DNA of 64,000 nt from Auanema rhodensis (lineage: Eukaryota; Nematoda; Chromadorea; Rhabditida; Rhabditidae). Shown piece by piece: positions 22,022 through 35,051 of the stretch. The notes under the pieces are model-generated. The model searched no databases. It was not told where the DNA came from and was given only the letters and a program-made list of their open reading frames with translations. Each line of letters starts with the position of its first letter. Within the stretch, counting starts at the first letter, position 1. Location of the stretch: NCBI GenBank assembly GCA_964057225.1, contig OZ059897.1:12462001-12526000 (forward strand), read 5' to 3'. A program made the translations under genes and the position numbers.

Positions 22022-23996
22022 ATGAGATTGTTAATTGTCTGCTTATTAATTGGCACAGTTGTGGCACAGCCACCTTTCAAGTGAGTCCCAATTATGACAA
22101 CAAATATACATCATCTACCTTTTCAGTAATAATCCTCTTTCTTTAAATTCGGCTAATTCAGCACCATCACCTTTCCAGGTAATATTTCTTCTTTTAATAC
22201 ACCCGCTATTCATTCTATGCATATAAAAAAATGATTTGTCTATCTATGAAACTAAAAGATGTGAGAAAATACTTATTATTGAAAAAACAAAAATAAATCA
22301 GATGCTTTATTAATAATCCGGTTGTTGTCACTTTTTATCACTTCGAACATAAGCAAAACTGATATTTCCTAGTGAGCTTGAAAGTTTAGTCTTAAATCAG
22401 GGTAGTATTTCCAGTTTTAGTGTCTTTTGTTTAGAAAAAAACTGAAATATATAAAATAAAACGTAATTTTTCATGAGTACATCCTTTTTATGGCTTCAAA
22501 TGTGATAATATTAATATAATTACTATTTTTTTCTATTTCAGCCAGCCCAATTAGGATTAGATCCCAATTTCGGAGCTTTCCGTACATTCCAGCTCAGTTC
22601 ACCTAGTATCCAGCCTGCGCAACTTGGACATGCTCAAGCTGCTGGTGTATCGTCTAGTTCTCAAGGACCTTCAGTCCCTCCTAATGTTGCTCAAATTCAA
22701 ACACCCCAATTTCCTCAATTCCAAATGCCCCAGTTATCTCAGCCAAGTGGAATTCCTCAATTATCACAAACAAATGGAATTCAAACACCATCACTGATGT
22801 CTCATAACTTGCCATCTTTCAACCAACCATTGTCCCCACCTGCTGCTATGACTAGTTTTGCTATGCCAAACCTTTTCAATTTTGGAACTCCTGCTCCTGC
22901 TGCCCCTGCTGCTCCTCTTCCTAACCTGTTCCAACAGCCACCAACTCCTTCTTATCATCCAATGTTTGGAATGCACCCATTCCCTCATCTTTTCAACCAG
23001 CCTTTTCCTCAAATGAACATTCTTCCATACCAACAAGGACAGACTGAATCTTCCCAAGTAGGAGGACAGATTGGCCAAAATTCGTTCCAACAGCCTCAAA
23101 CAATCGGATATCAACAGCAAACATTCAACGGAGTTATTCCAGTTGATAATGTAGATCGAACTGTAACAACTCAAGCACCAGTTGTAACTGCTGCATTCAC
23201 CCAGCCTCCTCAGCCTTCTCAGCCTTTCCATCCTTCTCCGCAATCTACTACTTCTGGTGAAGCTACAGCTCCTGCTGCTGTATCAGTAGAGCGTATCCAA
23301 CAGGTTTATAAAAAAATCTTAGATAGACATCTCATTAATGTTTTTTTAGAATAACCATGGATCAATCGTTCAATACCAAAAGCCTATTAATAACTATCAA
23401 GAAATTCATTCTATCATTGTCGGGACTAAAGAAGAAGTCTCGGCTGCTGAAATGCCCGGTGAAGATCGTGGAAAGTATAGCGAAGAGACTGAAGCTACAA
23501 CTCCATTCAGAGTATGTAAAACATTGTAGCATGCTTTATTCATTGAAACCTGTTTTAAGCCAGTCACTGTTGATCTCTCATCTCTCACTACCACCATGAA
23601 GCCAAAAGTTTTAGATTTTAGACAAGTTAGCAAAGCCTTGAGTATGTTATCATTCTTGTTTATGAAACCAATGTTTAACACGTTTAGAGGAAGAAGCTCT
23701 TGAGATTGCCGAAGGTATTGAAGCTAAACAAAAAGAACATAAATCTAGAAAACTACAAAAGTACAGAAAAGAATCTGATTCAGAAGAGGTTGATGTACAA
23801 CAGGTATTTGTCTTTTTTTCGTTACTATCATGACAAATTTGAAATTTATAGATTTTGACTCAGGTTATGGATGCTGTAATGCCAATGCAGCCAAAGGATG
23901 GTTTGTCATATTTTTTCGAATATCAATAGTAATTTTTTAAAATTTTCAGTTGCTCAACAAAAGATTGTTCCAAGCTCAGTTAAATTTAATGTATAG
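22022..23996 (+). CDS. Secreted Pro/Gln-rich low-complexity protein, function unknown
   Basis: Eight exons (22022-22080, 22127-22178, 22542-23303, 23350-23511, 23560-23641, 23688-23803, 23864-23900, 23950-23996) join to 438 residues. A signal peptide is clear (MRLLIVCLLIGTVVAQ). The large third exon encodes about 250 residues dominated by Pro, Gln, Ser, Ala and Phe, with repeated Q-x-P-x-F motifs, and has almost no Cys. The C-terminal 120 residues change to a charged, helical, Glu/Lys-rich composition (EEALEIAEGIEAKQKEHK). ATG 22022 is one base after a TTTTTTCAG, a likely spliced-leader site. A cuticle, eggshell or other matrix role would be consistent with composition but is not shown. The seventh exon may begin at 23852 instead, adding four residues. 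Confidence 0.75.
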
Positions 23997-24077
23997 AAGA
24001 GAGTAATATTATTTAAGGGAAACTGCAATATGTTTTATAATTTATAAGTATTTATAAAATAATATAGAATAAAGTTA

Positions 24078-26224
24078 TTAAAACAATATTAGTATAAAAA
24101 CCAGTATAAATATAATATGATGAAACTGTAGAGTATGAGATATTTTTTCTAGATCTTCTGATGCCTTTGTTGTCAAACCAGTGAAGATGTCTTTTCCAAA
24201 TTTATTCATATGATTCCAGAATGAAATCGAATTATCTAACAAATCTTCATCAAGTTTGGGATGAGGCTTCATCATCAGATATGTATGATTGTTATTAAAA
24301 GGTGGCCATTCTGTAATAGTGGTAGAGGGGTTTCTAAAAAAAAACTTCTTTTTTTTTAATCTCTGATGATATCAAACCCAGTTTTTATAAATTCAACGAA
24401 AAATGCTAAGAGATTGTTCTGGATCATCACGTCGTCTAGCGAAAAAGCAAATGGGCTAAATGCGAAGTTTCCATTCAAGTAAGCCAAATCTTGTCCAAAA
24501 TAACTTCCTGATGTCATTATTGAAACTGTATTCAAGATATATCTGTTTACCTTTATCAAAAAATGCCTCTGAATACTGGCCTTCTGGAGTATAATCCCAA
24601 TACATCACAAAACATGAAGCATGATTGTGAATTCGGTCCATAATTTCTCGGGCTAACGGTACTTTGTAATTAATATCATCGATTAGCTGTAAGAAATAGC
24701 TATCAAAATAATTTCTTGAGATAAATCACCTTAAGAAACTCTGAAGTTAGCTGTCGAGAAGACATGTTTGCAAATGGAATATATTGCTTAATGATTTCCT
24801 TTTCAGCACGTGGAAACAGGTTTTCATATAATGGAGATATGTGATCTTTTATATATCCAATTAGCATCTCCTTATTAAAATCAGAAAAAACGTTAGGAAA
24901 TTGTTTTAAATATTCTGAAAATCGTTTATATTTAGTTGAAATTTTTATTTAGAAATTATTACCTCTAGAACGAGATTCATATTGTACAAATGTTGCCAAA
25001 ATTGGTATTGGTTTGCTTTGTTTTATCATAATTTCAGGATCAAAAGGTAAAAAAGTATCGCCAATAGTTGGTCCAAATCGCATGTGTTTCTTAAAATAAG
25101 GAAATGAAATTAATTGTTTTTTCTGAATCAGATAAGATCATACAGTTTCTTTCCAAATATCATCAATGCTTATATTTCTCAAACAATCCAAGAATTCTTC
25201 ATTTTCTTCTGTTGAACAGTTAAAATAGTCAATAAATATTTTTGAATTATTTGATAATATTTTCTGATATGATCCAATATTCCATATCGTTCCACTCATT
25301 TGAATTGATTGAGCTACCATATCTATTACAGTTGTTAAATTTATTTTAAATATGAGTTTAAAACCTCTTGATTCTGGTGAAATAGTATGAACACTGGAAT
25401 AAGCAGATCCTATACCGTGTCCCATTAAAGTGATTTTCTCACTATCACCCCCAAATGAAGGTATGATGTCATGTATAAATTGAAGAGCTAGATTTTGATC
25501 CCATAACCCAAGATTAGGAGGAATATTCAATTCAGGAAGATGCAAAAATCCTAAAATTTCAAAAACAAAATCCAAGACTTGAACGTTTAAAATATTTTTT
25601 CATTTAATAAGAATTATTTTTTTTAATATTAATAAATAGATTATAGTGTGTTCAGTTTACCTAATGGTCCCTGTCGGTATTCAATTGTGATTAATATTAT
25701 TCCGTTTTTGACGAGTCGTAATGCCAGTTCTCTATCATCAATTGGAGAAGAATAAAATTCTGATGACAAATAGACAACAACAGGTAGCTTTGTAGTCTAA
25801 AAAGTATTTTTTGTGAAATTGTTTGATTGAAGAAATGAAATAACATTGCCGATTTCCGTTGGAGTATATATATCTAAATAAAGACAATCTTCGGAATAAT
25901 CATATCCATCTATATGATATCGATAGCATGAAGGTTTTTTCTCAATCGCTTCGTACGGAGATGACCAAGGCGTTGGAAATTTGCTTTTCTAAATGTAACA
26001 AGTGATGTATAAACACTGATGCCGAACAGAAGTGAAACCTTGAAACGATTTGCTGGTGTTAGCTGTTCGGCATACGATATTCCTTCAAAAACTAATATGG
26101 TTTGAGATCCTTGAGATAATTCATAACCAATGATATCTCCAAAAGAAGTTGATACAGAAGTAGATGGAGATTCAATACAAGATTGGACGGTAAAAAAAAT
26201 ATTTAAAAATGAACACAAATTCAT
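24078..26224 (-). CDS. Carboxylesterase/cholinesterase-like protein, probably catalytically dead
   Basis: Ten exons (26224-26039, 25988-25845, 25796-25661, 25550-25365, 25322-25144, 25089-24963, 24914-24730, 24686-24551, 24525-24378, 24333-24078) give 560 residues, the usual length of the family. There is a signal peptide and a C-terminal hydrophobic tail (FHHIIFILVFILILF) that could be a membrane or GPI signal. Family marks are SEDCLYLDIYTP, LGLWDQNLALQFIHDII and FGGDSEKITLMG. The nucleophile elbow reads G-H-G-I-G, so the catalytic Ser is Gly. The His motif HGxDLxYL reads FGQDLAYL, so His is Phe. The HGG oxyanion motif is also absent (VVVYLSSEFYS). It therefore resembles non-enzymatic members such as neuroligins or gliotactin in principle, but I cannot assign orthology. 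It is convergent with the secreted Pro/Gln-rich gene, 82 bp apart. Confidence 0.85.
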
Positions 26225-27498
26225 TGTCAGTAAAGTGTTGAAGAGAAATTTTTTGATAATTTTAAAATATATATATATATATGTAGGTGAATAACCGAAT
26301 GGAAATTGTGATACACATCACAGAGCTTATGTAAATTTTTTGAAACCTATGAATCATTTTTAAATTTTTTTTCACGTCATGTTTTTAACTAAATGTTCTC
26401 AAAATTGAATTACAAAGTACAACTTGGTGAAATTAGTTAATATGTAATGGTTGTTTTGAAGTGAAAGAAAGGTTGAATATTTAAAATTTGGATGAAATAA
26501 TATTTTTTCTTCAATTACAATACAGAGATCTAAAAGATTTATAAATTCGCATTTAATGAAATTCCCTTGCACATCCAGACTATATGTTGACTGATTGCAT
26601 TGAATTAATCAATTCGTTTGATAATTGTTGCAATAATGAAGATAAAAGACAAATTCTATTTGAAATTTCCATTTGTTCTTGAATTTATAAAAGTTCGTTT
26701 GAGTTCTTTTTGCCTTATATCATATTTGCTTTGTTAACTGATTGATTGTGAAGAAGAGATGAAGATATTAATGAAAAAAGTCAACAAATGATTCCATTTT
26801 ATTGACAATTTCACAAATTATATCAGTTTCTTAACTAACCATCTTCATCATTACTCAAGCATATTTGATCCCTTTTTAAATCATTTTTTATCATTTTTTT
26901 TGTTTCTTTTCGCCTCTCAGCTAGTGAATATAATAACTCATAATGAAATAATTTAACAATAATTGAAAATCAAACGAATAATCTTGTAAAATATTATTAA
27001 AAAGAATTGTTTGGACATAAAGCTTTAAGTAAAGACAAGAACCATGAAGTTAATATTCTTACCTTTTTTTGTATGATCAGTTCTCTACATGCTGTTATAC
27101 TACCCAACATGTCAATATTTCAAAAACTGTAACCAAATCTATACATGTTCCCTTTTTTTGCTACTAAATATTTATTATATAACAACAAAAATTTAGTTCT
27201 CGATGTGTTTTGAAAGTAGGCATGATATTCATATTTTTTTTTACCAAGATCTACTGGAATTGTAATGATCAAAAGGACCAATACGCGTAGACCGGTTTTT
27301 CAAACACAGATATGTACATGTGCATTTGGGCTAGCTGGCATTTCTCATATTTGTTTCTATTTGAACATAATAATATCATATATATATATATTAATGTATT
27401 ATATTATTTTTATGTTATTTTTAAATTGTATATGAAATGAACAATATCTGTTTAGAACTAAGAAATGTCAATATAGAAAGCAAAATAACGAAGGCATA
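26225..27498. other. Divergent intergenic region; 5' leader of the nucleoside transporter
   Basis: AT-rich with a short (TA)n run near 26268-26283 and no coding frame. A CTGTTTAG at 27455 may be a spliced-leader acceptor. Between it and ATG 27499 lies a four-codon upstream frame (ATG 27465, stop TAG 27474). Confidence 0.45.
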
Positions 27499-30400
27499 AT
27501 GGAAATGACACATATTCCAGTAAACACAGTACGTTAATCTTTTTTTCTAATATATTCTTTAGATAAATGAAACAAAAATTAATTTTTCTTTTATTCAGGA
27601 GCAAGTTGAACCTGTTCAAGCTGAACCTGAAGCGAAAAGCACCAAAAATACCATAAAAAGCAAATGGCAAAGTTTCTGTCGATTAAAAAAACGTAAACTT
27701 TATATTAAATTTTAGCAATCATCTGTACATTTTAAAAACTCTCTTCATTCTTTTCTTGTGTATTCTTTATTTTTTAAACTTTGTTTACAGAAGTTTTTGG
27801 AACAATATCCGAGACTTATAATGGATTCAGTAAGTTTATGACTGAACATAGCAACTATACTAAATCTGGAGTGATTGTTGTCCTAATTTTAGCATTTCAT
27901 GTATATTTAGGTATTAAATCCTCTTGTTATACTTTTTTTTTCTAAAGTTTTAATATTAAAATTCATATAATCACTTTCAGTATGTGCCGCAATTCATAAT
28001 TTTTCTAAAGCACAAGTGTTAATCGTAGTCACAGGTATTATATGGGTTTATGTTATAATATTTGAAGTAAATTTGCTTTTTACATTTAAAATCATAATTA
28101 TTTTTATTAAAATAGGTTATATGGCCAAGATACGGGGAATGTATTAAAGAAACAGTATTTGTACCATGTAGCTCCGGTGGTAAACGAGCATGGAAGCTTC
28201 CCGGATTCCAAATGTTAGTTTTTAAATACAGATTCGTATTACATATAACATTTCAATCAATCAATTTATTTAAAAAGTTTTAAAAATACTATTTTTTATT
28301 ATTTTAGTGGTTTCTATGGTATGCTCGTTATTGCTCTGCTAACGTTTCTAATTGTTGACACTTGGAATGACCGTAGAAGACTTATTGGAATAGGAGGAAT
28401 TATTTTTTTCTTAATCTTGATGATATTACTGTCCAAAAATCGAAGAAAGGTTTAATAACTATATATTTAACAACATATATTCTGAAATTGTAAGATAAAT
28501 TGGAGACCAGTAGTATGGGGATTTGTTTTACAGTTCTGTCTTGGACTTATGGTGTTGAGATGGAGATGGGGAAATCATCAATTTCAAAAATTTTCTCATC
28601 TGATTGTAGTATTCTTAGATTTTACTAATAATGGTTACAAATACTGTTTAAACCCATATATCATTACATTTAATATGCTTAGGAACTTCATTCGTTTATG
28701 GATTTTTAGCCACGCCACCAAATATATGTGGAATGAGTCCAATATTTTTCTTTACGGTACGTCGTTGGATTGTAATATTGTATAATATTCAAAATTTACA
28801 AATAGAAACAGTATTTTTCTAGTCTTTACAAGTTGTTATATTCTTCGGTTCTGTTGTGGCCGTTCTGTACCACATTGGAGTGATGCAGCTTGTTTTGAAG
28901 AAAATGGCTTGGTTAGTAATGTGCAACCTTGAATTTAAAAATTTAGTTTTCGATAAATAGCACAGCAAATTAATGAAAGCTTAGTTTCAAGATTTCTGAT
29001 CTTGTTGTTGACATAAAATTATTTAAGGTTTATGCAAATGACGTTATCAACAACAGCAACTGAATCATTGAATGCTTGTGCTTGTATTTTCCTTGGACAG
29101 GTAATTATGCAAGAAATTATATATTATTAATTTTAACTATTTTGTTTCAGTCTGAAGCTCCTCTTCTTATTAAGCCATACCTTGAACGCATGACAGCATC
29201 TGAGCTTCATGCTATTATGACCAGTGGTTTTTCATGTATAGCTGGATCCTTATTTGCTGCTTACATAGCTTTTGGAGCTTGTCCATCGTAAACTATTGAT
29301 AGCATCAGCATTTGTGAGAAAGAGTCCATTTTCAGATATTTACTGTCTTCAACAGTGATGTCTGCTCCTGGTTCATTAGCTTGCTCAAAGGTTCTCTTCC
29401 CTGAGACTGAAGAAAGCAACTTGAAAGATGTGAAAGACTTGGAGCTTCCAAAGGGGTTAGTTATAATTGCTTGCGTCATTTCCAATAAAATTTATTGTTT
29501 TTTGAAGAGAAGAATCAAATGCTCTTGAATGTATATCAAATGGAGCTGTCTCAGCCATTGAGCTTGTAGCGGCAATTGCCGCCAATCTCATCGTCTTCCT
29601 AGCTTTACTGGCTTTTATCGACAGCATTCTCAGCTATTTCGGAGAATTAATTGGCTATGAAGGATGGTCTTTCGAGGTTTGTTTTTTTTATATTTATATT
29701 CATATACATTCATAGTTGTTTGTGTCTATATATGTTTATATTACAAAACATATTATATGTATATAATATAGTATATATAATACTTTCTTGTATTTCCCTT
29801 CTTTTTTTGCTGACTCTTTCTTTCACTTCATTCATTTTCTGTCCTTTTGGCATTTGCAAGCTGTACATGTATTGTTAAATGACAGAAGAGGACGTCATAG
29901 CATGTTTTCAACTTTTTGTTTTCACAACAAAAAAAGTTTATATATATATTTATATATAAGCTTGTATATGTATATACAAAGTATATTTGGTACTATGCAT
30001 ATACAATATATATACATATATATACACAATACATACATATCCATTATTATATAGTACACATGATTATCTTATATTTCAAAATTCCATAATAATTCATAAT
30101 CGATGAGAAAAAAATATTTTCTATTAAGCTGATTGTAAGCATGCGCATACGAAGAGAAAATAATAATTGTAACTACTATATACGCATATTTAGTTATATA
30201 TTATTATCATTCTATTAAAGAATATGATATTTTGAAAAAAAATTTTCTTTAACAACCAAAAGCGAATAATAAATTACACGTGAAATATTTGATTTATAGA
30301 TTTATATATGATTCACGTGGAAATGCCAGCTTGCATTTCACATAAGATTAGCAAATATCACCTATTTAGTATTCTATCAGATTTGTGTTTTTTTTTGTCA

Positions 30401-33400
30401 GTTTTATCCACCTATTTGGAAGATAATGCTAAAAATAGATTATATATATATATATATATATATAGGTGTGTGTTTCTACATCTATTCAAATATATTTAAA
30501 TTTATAATTATAATATTATAAACATTTATAGAAGAATACATAATAGAAATTTATATAAAAAGTAGATATATGTATGTATATGATAGGATAGATAGCGTTT
30601 TGATGATCTACTACTTCTCAATCATTTTTCCTGTAAATTAAAGTAATATAATTACAATAGTATATTTTTATTTATAATTATTTGTGAAAACATTTTTTAA
30701 CTAGTTGTAAGCACTAAAGAATCCCTTGATAGTTTCCCTTGGTCTTATAACATCCAATTATCTTCAAACCAGTTGTCACTAATCAGTGTCTCCACAAACA
30801 TGTATTGACTCTCCCGGGGGATTGACTTCATTCGGTTACTTAAAAATAGCTTCAGATTTTTAAAGCGAACAAACACAATGTCAAGATTTGACGTGTTTCT
30901 GTTCTCTTTTTCAAACAGTTTAACACAAAAATAAAAAGATATAGCTATGTATTATATGCATTTGATTACGCTTATAGTATATTTTAGAAGAATATTCCAT
31001 TGAAAAAAGAAATATACATATATGAATGTATGCATATAAGCATAAGGGAGATTATAAGATTTATATAGGTTAATTAAGAACGTATAGCTTACATCTATCC
31101 ATACAAACACCTATTCATAATACTTATATTGTGAGAACCTTTTAATCTTATATCTTTTACATTTATCAACATTATATCACTATAGTCAGTTTAGTTAAAT
31201 AGAACGTCTTAATTTCTTTATCTCTCTCTTTCTCTTTTAGTTTCTCTAGAGTAACTCTGTTCTTCTTTCCTCTTTCCTATTTCCTCACTTCTCTTCTCAT
31301 GTTCAAGACTCCATCTCTTTTCTCCTTTACTCAAGCTCCATCTTCGGATTTATTGAATTTCATTAGTGTAGTCAGTACATGGTTGCTAATAGCTTAGTTA
31401 AATGACTAATCCTTGTCTGCCGGAAAAGAAAACGACCTGGCAGGCTTCAGTAGGCGCCGGATCAGCAGAGAAAGAGAATTAAAAATTTAAAACAAAACAA
31501 AACCACTTAAATAGAATAAAAATAGAAAAAAAGCATAAGAAAACAAAACAAAAACCTAAACCTTTTCATTAATAATATCATTGACATGATCTTATTAATG
31601 AGTGCTTTATTAAATATGCAATTTACTTTTACTTCTGATGTGATTTATTGTTTTCAGCTCATTCTCGGCTACTTATTCTTCCCCTTTGCTTTCCTAATGG
31701 GAGTTACGGATAATTTCCAAGAAACTTTACGAGTTGCTCAACTTATGGGCACAAAAACAGCTCTGAATGAATTTATAGCTTATCAGAAATTAGGACAAAT
31801 GGTTACACACCAACCTCCACTAATCAGTGTAAGATAATTGTATTCTAATCATTAGTATAAACATCATATTCTAGCCTAGGTCAGCTATGATTGCCACATA
31901 CGCCTTATGCGGATTTTCAAACTTTAGCTCAATTGGAATTCAATTAGGAGTTCTTGGTGATTTTTAATAACTCATAGGGTTTTCAAGGCATAAGTATATT
32001 CAGGAGGTATGGTGCCCTCGAAGAAAAAAGTTTTGGCAAAAATTGTTCTGCGAGCTTTGTTAGCAGGATGTATAAGCTGTTTCTTTACTGCTACAGTTGC
32101 AGGTAAACTAGTTATTTTATTTATTGAACATATATAATATAAAGAAATAATGGTTAGTAAACGTTCAGGATTTTTTTAAAATTTAATATTTTCAATGCTA
32201 TTCATCTTGTTATCTTTCCCAAATTAGAAAGATTCATAGTTATACCTACGGCTAATATACGAAGTTTACAATCTCAGTAGGTATCTATCACACCTTCAAG
32301 CCTATTTGTTGCTTTCGTTGCGAATTTGAAGCTTGTAGAAAATAATGAATATGAACAAATTGTAGTTATTATTCCACACCCATATAGTATACAAATAGAA
32401 AAAAATTTTTTTTTGTTTCTTTACATTTTATTCTCGACGATCATATCTTCCGGGAAAATGTTATCATTTTATTCTGGTGATGATTGAAACATAGGCTCTT
32501 TCCCTTCTTAGAAATAAGCTGAGTGTGATAGAAGTATGTTGTTGTTGATATTCCCTGAAAATTTTCATTACAACAACTCTATTCTATATCACGCTGTCAT
32601 ATTCAGTCTTTGAAAAGAGGAATAGAAGAAGAATAAGGATAAAATGCTTAAAATGAGAGAAGAAGAAAGGATAAGACAGATCTCACAGTTGACGTTAAAT
32701 ATCCTCTAATAGCTTTTTGAAATGTTCATTCAGATTTAATCTGCTCTTTTTAGTACTTACCGCAAAATTCATACACGACGATTTGTGAATTTTGGATTAA
32801 CTTCTCCAAATTTATTTGAAAAACTTGAAATCAAACAAACGTTTTTCTTTAAACAAGTTCTCAACATAAATACTTGAGAAGAGAAGAGGAAGGCTATCAA
32901 TTAGCTTTGGAGAAGTCGATAAGCATAGAAATGTTAAACGGAGTTCACCCAATAGTAGAAATATGTTTAACAGATCTGTCTGCTATGCTTTTTTTCAATA
33001 TTTAGATAACAGTCTTTATGATCGTTTCACATTCAAAATCTAATAACTGCATGAATTCTTCCCCCAGCTGATTCTGTCTTTTATGTTCATTGGCATGGAA
33101 AACATTGAAAATGTATTAGGTTCAGATAGAAAAAGGTAGAAGAAATATATCAATATTTTTGATTCTGCTCAGAAGTGAATAGTTAGAAAGAAAATATGGA
33201 GGGAGAGAGAAAAGGAAAGGGGCAGATAGATAGAAAGGAGAAAGAAAGAGCGAGAGAAGGGAAAGGAATGACGACGTGTAAGTAGGAAGACTGATAGCGG
33301 TCTATTATAATTTGGTTTGAGGTCTGTCTCTTTGAGCAAAAGAAAATAAAAAGAGCAGAGAGAAGAGAGAAGAAGAAAACTACTACTTGAGATTTTCAAA

Positions 33401-35019
33401 GCCAGATGGCAAAGGCCGTGACGCCTCGAATGATTGCTCTTTTTCGTTTTGCCGTCTCCGGAAAGAAGAGGAACGATTAACGACGTTGAAGAAGTCTAAG
33501 AAGAGTAGCTGAAAAATGAAGACAGGGAGACAAAGAAGACAACGAAGTATAAGAAGGAAAAGAAGAAGACGTTTCTCTCTGTTCCTAAAGGGGGGGGGTT
33601 CAGTTGGAATACATGTGCTCACGTACATACTAACGTGAACATTCAAGTTCCTTTATATGTAAATGCACATAGATGAACATGACCATGAACAAAGACTGCG
33701 AAAAAAGTAAAGATAGGCAGAATAAGAAAGATAGACGGCCTTGGGTTTTCTTTCTTTTAGCTTTTTATCCTCCTCTGTTTCTCTACCTAGTCTTTTCCAC
33801 TCCCTTCTTCGTTTCATGCATTTTCCCTCAACGTAACAGCGCGATGCGTTCACTCTATGTCTCTGCTTTACTTAGCCGCATCTTCTGGTCAGTGGCATAG
33901 TGTGACCAAGGCAGCATGGAGAAATAGAAGCTATAAAGCGATTCTTTTTAGTAGAATGCGCATAAGTGCTTCGACTTAGTCTTAATTTAAGCCTTATTTA
34001 GAAATCGAACTATTCAGCTTCAGGGTTCTTCTGTCGTTTCATAAATTTAGGGTTCCGCCTCTAAATTCTACTACTTATTTCGAGACAAAAATCTTAGAAA
34101 ACGATAAATGCTGATGAATTTTTTTACCAAAAACAAGCTGAATGAAAACAATGAAGTGGGTAGAATTGCGAGTATATAATAAATTATTGATACGAATTTT
34201 ATATATTAATAGATTGGAACAGGTAATTAAAATAAGTGAACAATTAAATCTGTAAGATGTTCACTATTACTACACTACCTGTCCCCTCTTTTCGATCATG
34301 CTGTTAGCTTTTTAAAGATGGCTCTATGAGCATATATACACATACTGGTCATGAAACACATGACATGTAATACTCTACTAAACGTTTTGAACAAAAAAAA
34401 GTCATTCATATCAGTGCATTCTCCACATTGTTTCAAATCATTTCTAATCAAAGAGAAAATGCAAAAGTCCCTAATAGGTTCAAAAATCTTAATACTGTTT
34501 TAACAGGAATGAGGGGGAGGAGAGTGAAGGGAGTGAATAGATCCAAAAAGGCGTTAATGCTTAAGCCTGGAAGAATCATACAGAGGTTGCACTTCTCGGT
34601 TGTGAAAACTTAATCATGGGTTAATCGGAAAATTAGAAAAAGAAAAATAAGGAAGAGAAAGTGTAGAAAATTGCAGAACAAAATCAAAAAATCATGAATA
34701 TTAATCCCTATAAAATTTGATTCATTCCTTTCAAAACTAGAGCTTCTATCGTTCGTTGGAAATTTTTTCTTTTTTTTTTGATTTTCCACTTATCAGCTGA
34801 TGATGCTACAAACTGAATCCATAAAAATATTATCTTGAAATGATAAAAACAGAGGTCTAATCAATTATTTTCAGGAATTCTTGTTGAAAACCCCGTTCAC
34901 TGCGCTCCGATAAATTCACAGATAAACTGTTTTAACGTGTCTATGTATACCAATGACGTCATCAAAACCACAACAACCGCACTTCCATTTACAATATCAA
35001 CACCGAGGGTAGAACTTTA

Positions 35020-35020
<1 letters not shown>
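27499..35020 (+). CDS. Concentrative nucleoside transporter (SLC28/CNT)
   Basis: Seventeen exons (27499-27528, 27599-27692, 27791-27910, 27981-28066, 28116-28213, 28308-28449, 28495-28633, 28683-28756, 28823-28911, 29028-29100, 29151-29287, 29336-29455, 29508-29676, 31658-31828, 31875-31956, 32004-32102, 34875-35020) give 622 residues, normal for animal CNTs. Diagnostic stretches are [73 protein letters not shown] and [19 protein letters not shown]. These form the substrate- and sodium-binding core; the protein should be a plasma-membrane sodium- or proton-coupled nucleoside importer. The last exon gives a short extracellular C-terminus with TTTTALPF and ends PRVEL. Introns of about 1.98 kb (29677-31657) and 2.77 kb (32103-34874) are far longer than the others, which are about 50-230 nt. 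Substrate class is not assigned. Confidence 0.93.
29677..31657 (+). other. Long intron of the nucleoside transporter
   Basis: AT-rich intron with several TA/ATATAC microsatellite stretches (for example 30439-30463) and two CACGTG motifs at 30277 and 30314. A pyrimidine-rich block lies at about 31210-31340. No nested gene is visible on either strand. Confidence 0.6.
33180..33600. repeat. Purine-rich low-complexity tract in CNT intron
   Basis: About 400 bases on the + strand are dominated by A and G (GAAAGGAGAAAGAAAGAGCG-like runs) and end in a run of nine or more G at about 33590. The long minus-strand open frames with Ser/Leu/Phe here are by-products of this composition. Confidence 0.75.

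Positions 35021-35051
<31 letters not shown>

Noticed and set aside
22791-23243. 150-codon minus-strand frame rich in Arg/Ser/Leu
   Set aside because: Antisense shadow of the Pro/Gln-rich exon 22542-23303.
33169-33853. Overlapping minus-strand Ser/Leu/Phe frames
   Set aside because: Composition artefacts of the purine-rich + strand in the CNT intron.
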